In this document: piece after piece, positions 36,057-44,976 of the stretch
Layout of the letters: every line of letters begins with the position of its first letter
Position numbering within the stretch: the stretch's first letter is position 1
NCBI RefSeq assembly: GCF_000299415.1
Contig: NZ_AMPG01000003.1
Coordinates: forward strand, 124,001-188,000
DNA from: Candidatus Microthrix parvicella Bio17-1
GTDB taxonomy: Bacteria > Actinomycetota > Acidimicrobiia > Acidimicrobiales > Microtrichaceae
Reading direction: 5' to 3'
DNA length: 64,000 nt
The notes under the pieces: generated by a model
The model's input: the letters and a program-made list of their open reading frames with translations, nothing else
Told to the model about the DNA's origin: nothing
Database searches by the model: none
Program-made: the position numbers and the translations under genes

Positions 36057-37107
36057 ATGACGCATCGATCCCGTAGGCGGCCGCAACAGCTGTTGTTGCC
36101 TTGGCGGTGTCGCGTAGACGAAATGCATCTCGAAGGATGCGAACTCGGGCCTGGCTGGTTGAGGGGTCCGGGACTCGAATTCTGTGCAGGTACTGAGCCT
36201 GGAAACGATAGGTGCCGCCCCGCATCTTGACGCAGTAGCCGCCGACGAAGAGGTTGGTGATGTCCGACAAGAGAATGCCGCCGAGCACCTCAAGATCCCA
36301 CGCATCCGAGACCACGAAGTAGAGGTTGTGGTGGGGATAGTGGTCGCCGGGGTCAAGAACGGGGTGTGCCGCTGCCTTCATGTCAGGGAGCAGCAACTTC
36401 GGTTTCGCAAGCAACCCGGGATCTATCCGGTCGATCGTCAGGTACCAGGAACGCGGTTGCTTCTTGGCAACGTGACGCCCCCATAGGCGGTCACCGTTGA
36501 CTTCGTAGTAGGCGCCGAGCCATGGAAAATTGCCGAGTTCGACGAGCCTGCCGTCCTTCCACGGATTGACCAGGTGCCGGCCTGACCACTCGATGGTTCC
36601 GGCTTGGATGTCGGAGGCCATCACCAGTGGCAGCAACCGATCACTCCCGGCGTCGGGCGAGTCGGAGCTGATGTACACGTCGTCACATCCAGACGCCACG
36701 CCAATTCCAATGCGGGTTCCAGTCCGTGGGTCTTCGAGGGCCGGGAACCGCTGCTCCAGGTCGGCAATCAACTCAAGTTGGTGGGGTGATCCGGACGGCC
36801 AGAGGCCGGGACCTGAGAACCAGGTCGATCGCCTCGAATGCTTCGGCGTCAACCGGCGTACTGATTGCGCATGCAACGGTCGGCGCAAATGAAGGCCACT
36901 TTCCTTCGGGCCGCAGCAGATCGAGGCCCTTCTCGTAGAAGCCGACGTGGATGTCGGCGCGTCCTGGCATGGACGCGTATTCGGCGCGGTAGGCATCGCT
37001 GATGTCGTTGGGAACGTCTTCGAGGCGGATGTAGGGCGGGTTGGGGTGCCCCGAGGATTTCGGACAGTGGGTGATTAATAACATCCACTGACACAAAGGA
37101 ATCCAAT

Positions 37108-37398
37108 ATGGTACGCAAACGAACAAAATACTCTGACACTTTCAAGGCCGAGGCCGTGAAAATGGTGATCGACGGTTCCCGGCCGATCGCCACGGTCGCC
37201 AACGAGTTGGACATCAACCCGGGCACACTCGGTGTGTGGGTCAACAAGTACCGTGATGCCCACCCGATCGAGGAGGACCCTTTGACCCCAGCCGAACGTA
37301 TCCAGTTCCGCGAACTCCAAGCCGAAAACCGGGAACTCCGAATGAAAAACGAGTTCTTGGGAAAAGCGGCGTCCTTCTTCGCCCAGGAGTATCGGTGA
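37108..37398 (+). CDS. IS3-family transposase OrfA
   Basis: A 96-residue OrfA with an N-terminal helix-turn-helix (TFKAEAVKMVIDGSRPIATV) and a leucine-zipper-like C-terminus (FRELQAENRELRMKNEFLGK). A canonical -1 slippery heptamer, GGGAAAA, sits in the correct phase at 37359-37365. Slippage there would make the OrfAB fusion of about 388 residues, which is the active transposase in this family. OrfA alone acts as a regulator. Its stop overlaps a GTG start of orfB. Confidence 0.92.
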   Translation: MVRKRTKYSDTFKAEAVKMVIDGSRPIATVANELDINPGTLGVWVNKYRDAHPIEEDPLTPAERIQFRELQAENRELRMKNEFLGKAASFFAQEYR

Positions 37399-38273
37399 TC
37401 TCGAAGTACGAGTTCATCGACGGCGAGAAGGCGAACTACCCGGTCACCAAGATGTGTTTGTGGGCGGGCGTGTCGAAGTCCGGCTACTACGACTGGCGGA
37501 AACGTCCGCTGTCAGCAACCGCGGAACGACGCGAGGAACTGGCGGTCGATGTCCGCAAGGTCTTCGATGCATCCGATGGCACCTACGGGCACCGTCGGGT
37601 CCATGCCGAGCTGGGCCGCAAGAAGATCGCTGCCGGCCTTGAACTGGTCCGTCGGGTGATGGTCGAGGGTGACATGGTTGCCTGTCAGCCCAGGCCATAC
37701 AGGCGAACGACCGACCCTGACGGCACGCCGAGCACGGCGGACTTGGTCGACCGGGACTTCACCGCCGCGGAGCCGGGCGTGAAGCTGGTCGGTGATATCA
37801 CCTATATCCGCACGTGGGAAGGGTGGGTGTACTTGGCGACGGTGATCGATTGTTTCTCGAAGATGGTGGTCGGGTTCGCGATGGCCGACCATATGCGCAC
37901 CGGTCTGGTGATCGACGCGTTGCAGGCCGCGATCGACGCTGGTGGCATTCAGTCGAATGCCATCTTTCATTCGGATCATGGGGCGCAGTACACCTCTGAG
38001 GAGTTCAAAGCGTTCCTTGCGTCAAATGACATGGTTGGGTCGATGGGTAAGACCGGGGTGTGTTGGGATAATGCTATGGCGGAATCGTTTTTTGCTTCGT
38101 TGAAGAACGAGTTCGTTTATCGGACAGTGTTCCCGACACGAAGAAAGGCTGTTTCGGGTATTGCGCATTGGATCGAGATTTGGTATAATCGTTCCAGGCT
38201 TCATTCGGGGATCGGTTACCGGACACCGGTTGAAGTGCATGACAGCTATCGCGACGAGACACGGGCAGCGTAA
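37395..38273 (+). CDS. IS3-family transposase OrfB (DDE integrase domain)
   Basis: A 292-residue rve-type integrase domain with the DDE triad in GDITYIRTWEG, HSDHGAQYTS and NAMAESFFASLKNE. The helix-turn-helix-like region covers residues 1-60. The frame is -1 relative to orfA and stays open upstream past the slippery site, as needed for a fusion. It is intact. The GTG 37395 may permit separate translation. Confidence 0.93.
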   Translation: MISKYEFIDGEKANYPVTKMCLWAGVSKSGYYDWRKRPLSATAERREELAVDVRKVFDASDGTYGHRRVHAELGRKKIAAGLELVRRVMVEGDMVACQPRPYRRTTDPDGTPSTADLVDRDFTAAEPGVKLVGDITYIRTWEGWVYLATVIDCFSKMVVGFAMADHMRTGLVIDALQAAIDAGGIQSNAIFHSDHGAQYTSEEFKAFLASNDMVGSMGKTGVCWDNAMAESFFASLKNEFVYRTVFPTRRKAVSGIAHWIEIWYNRSRLHSGIGYRTPVEVHDSYRDETRAA

Positions 38274-38774
38274 GGGCTGCCACAGATCACTGTCCGAGAA
38301 ACGCGGGGCTCACCAGGTTGCCAATCACGAAGTCGGCCGATTGGCCGTGGTGCGGTGTGAGCAGGAAATCACCAGTGGTGATCCATTTACCGGATAGGAA
38401 CTCGGCAACCTCTACCGTCTCACCGCTCTCAAGGAGCTTGGCCGCTACCGCTTTGCGGGTGAACTCGGCGTTGTGTTCCAACAGGTCGAAGCCGCGAATC
38501 GCCTGCTCGGCGTCAGCCAACGCCCCACCGTGCTGTCGACACGAATCGATAAGCCGCTCAACCATCGGCAGCACAAATGCCCCGCAACCACAAGATGGTT
38601 CGACGCCACCTTGGTCGCCAGGTCCGTGTCGGGGGAGTAGCCAACCAAGTCCAGCATCAGGTCGACGACCCATCGGCGGGTGAAGACCTCGCCGATTTCA
38701 CCGCTTGGATCCGGGGTCCACTCTCGCATTGGCCTCGGCACATCTAGGAGCGCCAGGTGGCGGGTGGAACTCAT

Positions 38775-39039
38775 CAGCCAGCCTTCGTCAGTCCCAAACT
38801 ACACAGGCGCAATCCCATGATGACGAACCTACCGACGCACTGTGGCACACCTGATCGTGCAGGTAGCTGCGCAAGGTGCCGTTCAACGTCGCTGCAACAC
38901 CCCACCGTCGAACAACGATCAGACCTTCATGACCCCATTTAGGATGCAAGACTCCACTGTGCATCGTGTGGATAAATGTTCCGGGGTTGTGGCGGGGGCG
39001 TCGTGCACATCGCCTGCACCGCACGGCCTCCATGACGTG
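38775..39039. other. Non-coding or decayed spacer
   Basis: 265 bases behind the methylase start. Short frames exist on both strands but none has a recognisable product or ribosome site. It joins the restriction-modification remnant to the RCC1 fragment and is probably residual accessory DNA. Confidence 0.4.
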
Positions 39040-39265
39040 CCCGCCGGCGCCACCGATCGCCATCGTCGCAGGTGACTCACATACGTGTGCGCTCAAAGCC
39101 GACCATACGGTCGTCTGCTGGGGAGACAACTGCTACGGGCAGTTGGGTGACGGCACCACCACCAACCGTTCGACCCCCACCGTGGTGATCGGGCTCACCG
39201 GGGTCACGGCCACCAGGGATCACCACTACGATCAGTGGACCCCGATACCGGTGCTCGGGCTTTAG
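39040..39265 (+). pseudogene. Fragment of an RCC1-repeat protein
   Basis: One and a half RCC1 units are readable: [20 protein letters not shown], then [20 protein letters not shown], then VIGLTGVTA, ending at a TAG. Bacterial RCC1 proteins are usually secreted and have many such repeats; here there is no signal peptide and no further repeat. It looks like a broken remainder, perhaps left by recombination. Confidence 0.6.
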
Positions 39266-39439
39266 TCCAGTTGAGAATACATGAACTGCCGCAATTCTTG
39301 GGGACGGGGGTGTTGGGATATGCGCCGGTGGCTCAGGCTGTTTCGGCGAGCCCCGTGGTGGTGTCGGGCCCGTTCTGCGGTTGAGGGCCATCGCGACGGG
39401 GAGCGCGATCGGGCAGCTTGCCCAGGGTTGGACGACCCG

Positions 39440-39679
39440 CAGGGTGATGACAACAAGGTTCAAGTCGAGCGGGTCCTCACGAGCCTCGACGTCTCAGACC
39501 TCTGGGAACACGCCGACGAGAACGAGCGCAGGACGCCGCTCGACGAGCTGCTCCAAGACGTCACGGTCCACCCGGACCGGCTGCCTGAGACCCCGCACGG
39601 AGCACCAACGCCCAACGTGGGATTCTCCGAAGTCGGACTCAACGACTCGGAGTTGAGTGGTGTCGGAGGACCGTCATGA
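39440..39679 (+). pseudogene. C-terminal remnant of a serine recombinase
   Basis: The frame reads VERVLTSLDVSDLWEHADEN, then RTPLDELLQDVTVHPDRL and HGAPTPNVGF, which resembles the C-terminal end of large serine recombinases. The catalytic and DNA-binding domains are missing; the preceding bases code for nothing similar. Its stop overlaps the galM start (ATGA at 39676-39679). It marks the right edge of the decayed accessory region. Confidence 0.55.
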
Positions 39680-40803
39680 ACCCCCAATTGCCGACGCCGA
39701 CACCGAGCTTTGAGATATCCGATGTGGTGATGGCCGACGGGTCCGCGGCGGCGTCGCTCGTCAGCCTGCACGCTGGAGGATTGGTGGCGTCGGTGCTGTC
39801 CTATGGCGCTGCGCTGGTGAGCTTTGAGGCGCCGGATCGGGCCGGACACCTGGCCAACTGCGTGGTCACGCTGGCTGATCCCGGCGATCTCGCCGACCCA
39901 GCGCTGAACCCGCACCTGGGCGGAATTGTGGGGCCCTACGCCAACCGTATCGCCGGCGCGGCGTTCGACCTCGACGGCGTTCACGTGCGGTTGGAGGCCA
40001 ACGAGGGTCCCAACATGCTGCACAGCGGGTCGGCCACCTGGGATCGTCGTCGCTGGGACATCGCGTCGATGTCGGCTGATGCAACCTCAGCTCAGTTGTC
40101 GTTGACCCTGATCGACGCGGACGGCAGTGGCGGGTTCCCCGGCCGGGTCGAGGTGACGGCCACCTATGTCCTGCATGAGGACGGCACGCTCACGCTGAAC
40201 CTGGAGTACACATGCGACCGGCCGACGGTGGTGGCGCCCACCAGCCATACCTACTGGAACCTGGGCGCAGCCGGCACCGTGGCCGGTCAGCGCCTGACAC
40301 TGCGGGCCGACACCGTGCTGGAGCTGGGAGCCGGTCAGATCCCCACCGGTGCCGCTCTGCCGGTCGCCGGTAGTGCATGGGACCTTCGCGATGATGTTCG
40401 GCTGCGCGACCGCCTGGGCTTGGACGCCCTGGCAGACACCGGCGGGTACGACCACACCTATCTGGTGGGCGGTGCGTGCGGAAGCGACCTGTCGGTGGTG
40501 GCGATGCTGGTTGATCCGGCCAGTGGCCGAAGCCTGGAGATGCGCACCAACCAACCTGCGGTTCACCTGTACACCGGCAACCATCTGGGTGGGCAGCCTG
40601 GACCGCCGGGGCCCATTCCTCAGCACGGTGGCGTCTGCCTGGAGGCCGGGCAGGTGCCCAACGGGCCCAACCTGACAGCGATCGATGGCCCGGACGGCCC
40701 GATCCCCGTAGACGTCACCATCCGCCCGGGGGAGACCCGCCGCTGGGTCACCAGTTGGAGGCTCGGCTTTGAAGCCTCCCCGGCACAAGTCCCGCCCGGG
40801 TAG
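39676..40803 (+). CDS. galM: Aldose 1-epimerase (galactose mutarotase)
   Basis: A 375-residue GalM. It interconverts alpha and beta anomers of galactose in the cytoplasm. The substrate-binding GPYANRIAGAAF (about 83-95), the MLHSG histidine near 114, the catalytic histidine in TSHTYWNLG near 190 and the catalytic glutamate in VCLEAGQVPNGPN near 320 are present. It would take the beta-galactose released by the LacZ at 27.5 kb. Its ATG overlaps the stop of a recombinase remnant, so its original promoter may have been replaced. The fadD gene follows 9 bases after. Confidence 0.9.
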   Translation: MNPQLPTPTPSFEISDVVMADGSAAASLVSLHAGGLVASVLSYGAALVSFEAPDRAGHLANCVVTLADPGDLADPALNPHLGGIVGPYANRIAGAAFDLDGVHVRLEANEGPNMLHSGSATWDRRRWDIASMSADATSAQLSLTLIDADGSGGFPGRVEVTATYVLHEDGTLTLNLEYTCDRPTVVAPTSHTYWNLGAAGTVAGQRLTLRADTVLELGAGQIPTGAALPVAGSAWDLRDDVRLRDRLGLDALADTGGYDHTYLVGGACGSDLSVVAMLVDPASGRSLEMRTNQPAVHLYTGNHLGGQPGPPGPIPQHGGVCLEAGQVPNGPNLTAIDGPDGPIPVDVTIRPGETRRWVTSWRLGFEASPAQVPPG

Positions 40804-40812
40804 CGTCGGCCC

Positions 40813-42549
40813 ATGGGGTTCAACGAGAATTTTGCGACCGTGTGGGAGGCGATTGCGGATGAACTGGTCGACGCACCGGCGCTGTCGCACGGCCCGCTGA
40901 CGCGGAGTTGGGCCGAGCTGGATACTCGCGCCGCTCGGTTTGCCGGAGCGCTCGCCGCGTTCGGCGTCGGCGCAGAAGCCAAGGTGGGGTTGGCGTTGTA
41001 CAACGGCCCGGCCTACACCGAGGTCACCTACGGCGCGTTCAAGGCCCGGGCGGTGCCGTTCAACGTGAACTACCGGTATCGCGAAGCCGAGCTGGCCTAC
41101 CTGCTGGACAACGCCGATTGCGAGGTGGTGGTGGCCCACCCCGAGTTGGTGGAGCGCATCGAGGCCGTTCGCGATCAGGTGCCGTCGATCCGGCTTCTGG
41201 TGGTGGTGGGCGGCGAGACCGATGCGTCACCTTCACCCGAACCACCCGACGGCTGGGTCCACTACGAGCGTCTGTTGGCCGACGCTGAACCAGCGCGCCG
41301 CATCGAGCGCTCCGGTGACGACCTGTGGTTCCTCTACACCGGTGGCACCACCGGTATGCCCAAGGGGGTGATGTGGCCTCATCGCTCGCTGCTGGGGGTG
41401 TTTGCCCCCACATGGAAGGGCTTGAAGCAGCCGCTGCCAACCACCCCGGTGGAGGCGGCAGCGACCGCTCGACGACTTCGTGATCAGTCGGCCGAGCAGC
41501 GACTGATACCTGCGGCGCCGATGATGCACGGCACCTCGTCGCAGCTGACGCTGGGCGGGCTGAGCGCGGGCGCCCACGTCATCACCCTGCCGTCGCGCAG
41601 CTTTGATGCAGCTCGGCTGTGGGCGACGGTGGAGGACCGATCCGCCAGTCACCTCTGCATCGTCGGCGACGCGTTCTGTCGACCGATGATCGCCGAACTG
41701 GAAGCCGCCGAGGCTGCGGGGACGCCCTACAACCTGGCATCGCTGAAGGTGGTGACGTCGTCGGGCGCCATGTGGTCGTCGGCCCAAAAGGAGGCGCTGC
41801 TGGAACGGGCGCCGGCGCTGCTGATCGACCTGCTGGGCTCGTCGGAGGGCAACGGATTTGGTGCGTCGGTGGCCCGACGGGGGCGCAGCGCCGGGACCGC
41901 CCGGTTTCAGCTGGGTGATCATGCGGCGGTGTTTACCGAAGACGGCCGAAGGGTGGAGCCCGGTTCGGGGGAGCGCGGCATGCTGGCCACCGGCGGACAC
42001 CTCCCGCTTGGCTACTACAAAGACCCGGTGAAGACCGCTGCGACCTATCCGGTCTACGAGGGACGGCGTTGGGCCGTGCCCGGCGACTACGCCACCGTCG
42101 AGAGCGACAACACCATCACGCTGCTGGGGCGGGGTTCGGTGTGCATCAACACCGCTGGAGAGAAGGTGTTTCCCGAAGAGGTGGAGGAGGCGACCAAGTC
42201 GCTCGACTGGGTGATCGATGCCACCGTGGTCGGCGTGCCCGACAAAAAGTGGGGCAGCGCAGTGACAGCCGTCGTCTCCCTGGGGTCGAACAGGCCCGCC
42301 GGGGTGGCTTCGCCGCCCGCCGGGTCGGGAACGCTCGCTGCGTCGGACCTCCTCGGACAGGTTCGCGAACACGTCAAAGATCAGCTGGCTGCTTACAAGG
42401 CGCCCCGACACGTGGTGGTGGTGGACGCCGTGAAGCGTGGTCCTAACGGCAAGGCTGACTACCGCTGGGCCACCGAGATCGCCGAGGTTGCGCTGGGCCA
42501 TGGCACGTCCGCACCCTCGGCCGAGCCTGTGCGCTCCGGTCGTCCGTGA
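40813..42549 (+). CDS. Acyl-CoA synthetase (FadD type)
   Basis: A 578-residue adenylate-forming enzyme. It activates carboxylic acids to acyl-CoA using ATP. The P-loop-like motif YTGGTTGMPKGVMWPH is near residue 176, GEKVFPEEVEEATK near 450 and the C-terminal catalytic lysine is in GPNGKADYRW near 550. The N-terminal LYNGPAYTEVTYGAFKARAV resembles mycobacterial FadD19/FadD17, which act on steroid side chains, but substrate cannot be assigned. A 20-residue Ala/Gly/Pro-rich insert (GVASPPAGSG) near residue 500 lengthens a surface loop. It lies 9 bases behind galM, so the two are probably cotranscribed. Confidence 0.9.
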   Translation: MGFNENFATVWEAIADELVDAPALSHGPLTRSWAELDTRAARFAGALAAFGVGAEAKVGLALYNGPAYTEVTYGAFKARAVPFNVNYRYREAELAYLLDNADCEVVVAHPELVERIEAVRDQVPSIRLLVVVGGETDASPSPEPPDGWVHYERLLADAEPARRIERSGDDLWFLYTGGTTGMPKGVMWPHRSLLGVFAPTWKGLKQPLPTTPVEAAATARRLRDQSAEQRLIPAAPMMHGTSSQLTLGGLSAGAHVITLPSRSFDAARLWATVEDRSASHLCIVGDAFCRPMIAELEAAEAAGTPYNLASLKVVTSSGAMWSSAQKEALLERAPALLIDLLGSSEGNGFGASVARRGRSAGTARFQLGDHAAVFTEDGRRVEPGSGERGMLATGGHLPLGYYKDPVKTAATYPVYEGRRWAVPGDYATVESDNTITLLGRGSVCINTAGEKVFPEEVEEATKSLDWVIDATVVGVPDKKWGSAVTAVVSLGSNRPAGVASPPAGSGTLAASDLLGQVREHVKDQLAAYKAPRHVVVVDAVKRGPNGKADYRWATEIAEVALGHGTSAPSAEPVRSGRP

Positions 42550-42578
42550 TGGTCGCAACCTGATCTCCCCAAGCCGGT

Positions 42579-42606
42579 GGGTACCATCGAGGCTTGGGTA
42601 CCATCG
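42579..42606. repeat. 17-bp-spaced direct repeat before mscS
   Basis: GGGTACCATCG at 42579-42589 recurs exactly at 42596-42606. CCAAGCC (42569-42575) and GGCTTGG (42591-42597) could form a 7-bp stem around it. It may be a fadD terminator or an operator. Confidence 0.35.
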
Positions 42607-42692
42607 CTTCGGCGACCGACCCATCGGCGGGGCGGAGATCGCTGAGTCGTCGTTGATCATCGGCTCCGGGCGAGCGGAGGAGGGGAGAGGCC

Positions 42693-43637
42693 ATGCAGAC
42701 CTGCGGCACCTCCCCAAGCTGGTGGTGTGAACGAGCGCTGGATCTGACCAATTCGGCCACGGCGGCGGAAGTGGTGGATTGGGTCACGCGCACCCCGCTG
42801 AGAATCCTGCTGATCGTCGTGTTGGCATGGCTGGCCAACCGGACCGCACGTCGCTTGGTGACCCGAGCCGCCGAGCGGGCACGGTTGGCCGCGCTGGAGG
42901 GCACGCGTGACGACGAACGGTCGGAGCGTGACGGGGCCGTGGTTGCGGCCAACCGGGCCGACGCCCGAGCCCGAACGGTGACCGATGTGTTGGGCTCGCT
43001 GACCTCGGCGGTGGTGGTGATCATCGCCACCTTGATGATCCTCGGTGAACTCAACATCAACCTGGGTCCGCTGTTGGCGGGCGCCGGGGTGGCCGGAGTG
43101 GCGCTGGGGTTTGGTGCCCAGTCGTTGGTGCGGGACCTGCTGGCGGGCCTGTTTGTGCTGATCGAGGATCAGTACGGCGTGGGCGACGTGGTGGATGTTG
43201 GCCCGGCCGTCGGCACGGTGGAGCGCGTCACGCTTCGCTCCACCCGCCTACGCGACGTGGCGGGCACCGTGTGGCACGTGCCCAATGGTGAGATTGTTCG
43301 GGCCGGCAACAAATCGCAACGCTTCAGCCGTGCGCTGATCGATGTGACCGTCGCCAACGATGCAGACCTCACCAAGGTGGAGGAGGTGGTTGGGTCGGTG
43401 GGGAGCGAGCTGGTCGAGGATGAGATCTGGGGCAGCAGGTTGTTGGGGGCACCAACCCTGTTGGGCGTGCAGGCGCTCGATGGTCTTGGCACCACCGTGC
43501 GGCTGGTTGTCGACACCGAGCCGGCGTCCCAGTGGGCGGTGGAACGCGAGCTGCGGAGCCGACTCCGAGGTCGGCTGTTGGAGGCTGGGATTGTGCTGCC
43601 GCACTCCACCGGCGCACCCATCCGACCCGTCCAATAG
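42693..43637 (+). CDS. Small-conductance mechanosensitive channel (MscS family)
   Basis: A 314-residue membrane channel. An N-terminal helix (about 36-52), a charged cytoplasmic loop with many Arg/Glu, then two more membrane segments are seen (about 95-118 and 122-145). The pore helix TM3 is LGPLLAGAGVAGVALGFGAQ, with the family's Gly/Ala spacing, leading into the beta-domain LVRDLLAGLFVLIEDQYGVG. The C-terminal cytoplasmic domain follows. It opens on membrane stretch to release solutes. A long purine-rich site (GGAGGAGGGGAG) precedes ATG 42693. Confidence 0.9.
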   Translation: MQTCGTSPSWWCERALDLTNSATAAEVVDWVTRTPLRILLIVVLAWLANRTARRLVTRAAERARLAALEGTRDDERSERDGAVVAANRADARARTVTDVLGSLTSAVVVIIATLMILGELNINLGPLLAGAGVAGVALGFGAQSLVRDLLAGLFVLIEDQYGVGDVVDVGPAVGTVERVTLRSTRLRDVAGTVWHVPNGEIVRAGNKSQRFSRALIDVTVANDADLTKVEEVVGSVGSELVEDEIWGSRLLGAPTLLGVQALDGLGTTVRLVVDTEPASQWAVERELRSRLRGRLLEAGIVLPHSTGAPIRPVQ

Positions 43638-43733
43638 TGGGGTCCCCGTCTTGGTCACGCCGCTGTCGTACGATGTCTGCGGGCGGAGTCTTGGGCCGTG
43701 GCGCGCGGTCCAGTGGCTGAATGAGGTATTCAC

Positions 43734-43910
43734 ATGAAGGCACAGCAGGCTCTCCCACTTGGGATCATCGTCGGCATCGTGTTGATTTTGATCTGGAAGT
43801 CCCCGTCGGGTTCCGCCGAGTTTCTTGGCGACGTCATGGGTGCAATCGGCCGCTTCCTCGAGCGGTTGGCCAACACGATCGCCACCTTCTTGGGTGGGTT
43901 GACAGACTGA
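43734..43910 (+). CDS. Small single-pass membrane protein, 58 residues
   Basis: MKAQQALPLGIIVGIVLILI starts the protein with one membrane segment (about 8-22), then a short amphipathic helix (FLGDVMGAIGRFLERLANTI). ATG 43734 follows GAGGTATT. No family is recognised. It lies between mscS and a bacterial-PH membrane protein, 34 bases before the latter, and may be a subunit of either. Confidence 0.6.
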   Translation: MKAQQALPLGIIVGIVLILIWKSPSGSAEFLGDVMGAIGRFLERLANTIATFLGGLTD

Positions 43911-43944
43911 CTTTCCACCGCGCAGGGACGGGGGTCGCCACGCT

Positions 43945-44955
43945 GTGATCGGACGACTTGTACAGTGGGTGCAACGGCTGGTCGGCGCGTCCACGATCGA
44001 CGAGATCATCTACGACCGGCTGCTGCCCAACGAGAAGATCTTCATGGTGGACGGCCCGGCCACTATTGCGTTGGTCGTGCGCAAGTTTCCTTGGGTCGTT
44101 GTGTTGGCTCTTTCTCTCCTTCTCGCGATCGGTTTACCCGGCACCGGGTTAAAGCTGACGATGTTTGTGGTGGCCATCCTCGCCTCTGGTGTGCTGTTGA
44201 AGGCAGCGGTGCAGTTTCATTACACCCGCTATGTGGTCACCGGTACCCGCATGATCTACCTGTCCGGGGTGATCAATCGCTCCCACCAGTGGATTCCATG
44301 GGCCAAGGTCACCGACATGTCCTATATCCAGGGCTGGACAGAGCGCATCCAGAACATCGGGCGGGTGCGCATCGAGTCCGCGAACGAGGCATCACCGTTT
44401 AAGGAGATGAAGGACCTCTCGCATCCCGGGACGATGATGCGCGTGTTGGTGTACATGGTGAGCGAGCGGCAGGGCAAGGTGAAAACACCGGAGGACCTGC
44501 ATGCCGAACTGGGCATCGCCGGTTTGGATGGCGTGTACCGGCTGCCACCTCCACGTGATGACGGTGACGGCAGTGGTGACGGTGACGGTGGCGGGGGTCA
44601 TGACGGCGGCGGAGACGGGGGTCATGATGGCGACGACCCCCGCGGGTTCGACCCGGACGACGGCGACCCCCGCGGGTTCGACCCGGACGATGGCGACCCC
44701 ACAGCAGTGCTGGCGGCGCCGTACGAGCCCGGAAACCGGGCTGGAGGTGGCTCCTTGCCGGCGGGCAGCGCCACGGTTCCGGGTCCGACAGGTGATGCCG
44801 AAGCCCGTCCCAGCCGGGCCAACCCGGTGCGAGACCTGTCGGGTAGCGGCCCCAATCGCCGACCGGAACCCCCGCGAAACGCGAGTTCCGTCAAGGGAGG
44901 TCGCCGCAATTCGGGCCGCGGTTCTGGTGATGGTGAATCCGCCCTCTGGGACTGA
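43945..44955 (+). CDS. Bacterial PH-domain (DUF304/bPH2) membrane protein with acidic repeat tail
   Basis: A 336-residue protein. The N-terminal half has a short amphipathic lead, LPNEKIFMVDGP, two membrane segments (about 50-68 and 71-90) and a bPH2 domain (YVVTGTRMIYLSGVINRSHQ to about 185). The second half is a low-complexity acidic tail: GDGSGDGDGGGGHDGGGDGG, then two 10-residue DPRGFDPDDG repeats, then a Pro/Arg-rich basic end. bPH2 proteins are often associated with secretion or envelope stress, but the function here is unknown. GTG 43945 is used. Confidence 0.75.
   Translation: MIGRLVQWVQRLVGASTIDEIIYDRLLPNEKIFMVDGPATIALVVRKFPWVVVLALSLLLAIGLPGTGLKLTMFVVAILASGVLLKAAVQFHYTRYVVTGTRMIYLSGVINRSHQWIPWAKVTDMSYIQGWTERIQNIGRVRIESANEASPFKEMKDLSHPGTMMRVLVYMVSERQGKVKTPEDLHAELGIAGLDGVYRLPPPRDDGDGSGDGDGGGGHDGGGDGGHDGDDPRGFDPDDGDPRGFDPDDGDPTAVLAAPYEPGNRAGGGSLPAGSATVPGPTGDAEARPSRANPVRDLSGSGPNRRPEPPRNASSVKGGRRNSGRGSGDGESALWD
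44635..44694 (+). repeat. Two near-identical 30-bp tandem repeats in the bPH2 gene tail
   Basis: The 30-bp unit encoding DPRGFDPDDG occurs at 44635-44664 and 44665-44694, differing at one base. The frame is kept. Slippage could vary the copy number. Confidence 0.9.
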
Positions 44956-44976
44956 CACCTGAACCTGCATCCTCGG

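Larger units (their letters stand above)
37042..38315 (+). mobile_element. IS3-family insertion sequence, complete
   Basis: A 1274-bp element starting TG and ending CA. The 28-bp ends (37042-37069 and 38288-38315) match at 22 positions as inverted repeats, both ending in GGACAGTG. It is flanked by the 3-bp direct repeat GGT (37039-37041 and 38316-38318). Removing the element and one GGT restores the methylase IGNPPY sequence exactly, so boundaries and target duplication are secure. It carries two overlapping transposase frames and looks recent. Confidence 0.93.
36040..38774 (-). pseudogene. Decayed N6-adenine DNA methylase split by an IS element
   Basis: From 38774, SSTRHLALLDVPRPMREW leads through a frameshift near 38630 into EPSCGCGAFVLPMVERLI (SAM motif I) and TGDFLLTPHHGQSADFVIGN, where the IS3-family element interrupts. 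Beyond the IS, the catalytic NPPY motif continues as NPPYIRLEDVPNDISDAY, then LLRPEG, a frameshift (FICADRCMRNQY), and a longer open C-terminal recognition region ending in AYGIDASFFTGG at 36040. This is a Type II gamma/Eco57I-like methylase, the usual partner of XhoI/PaeR7I endonucleases. Several frameshifts predate or follow the IS, so the whole system is dead. Confidence 0.72.

Noticed and set aside
36040-36996. 318-residue minus-strand frame as an intact gene
   Set aside because: Only the C-terminal half is homologous to DNA methylases; the first 50 residues are noise and the catalytic motif lies in another frame.
39281-39439. N-terminal part of a 132-residue frame
   Set aside because: Trp/Arg-rich, unlike the recombinase-like C-terminal part; not a real N-terminus.
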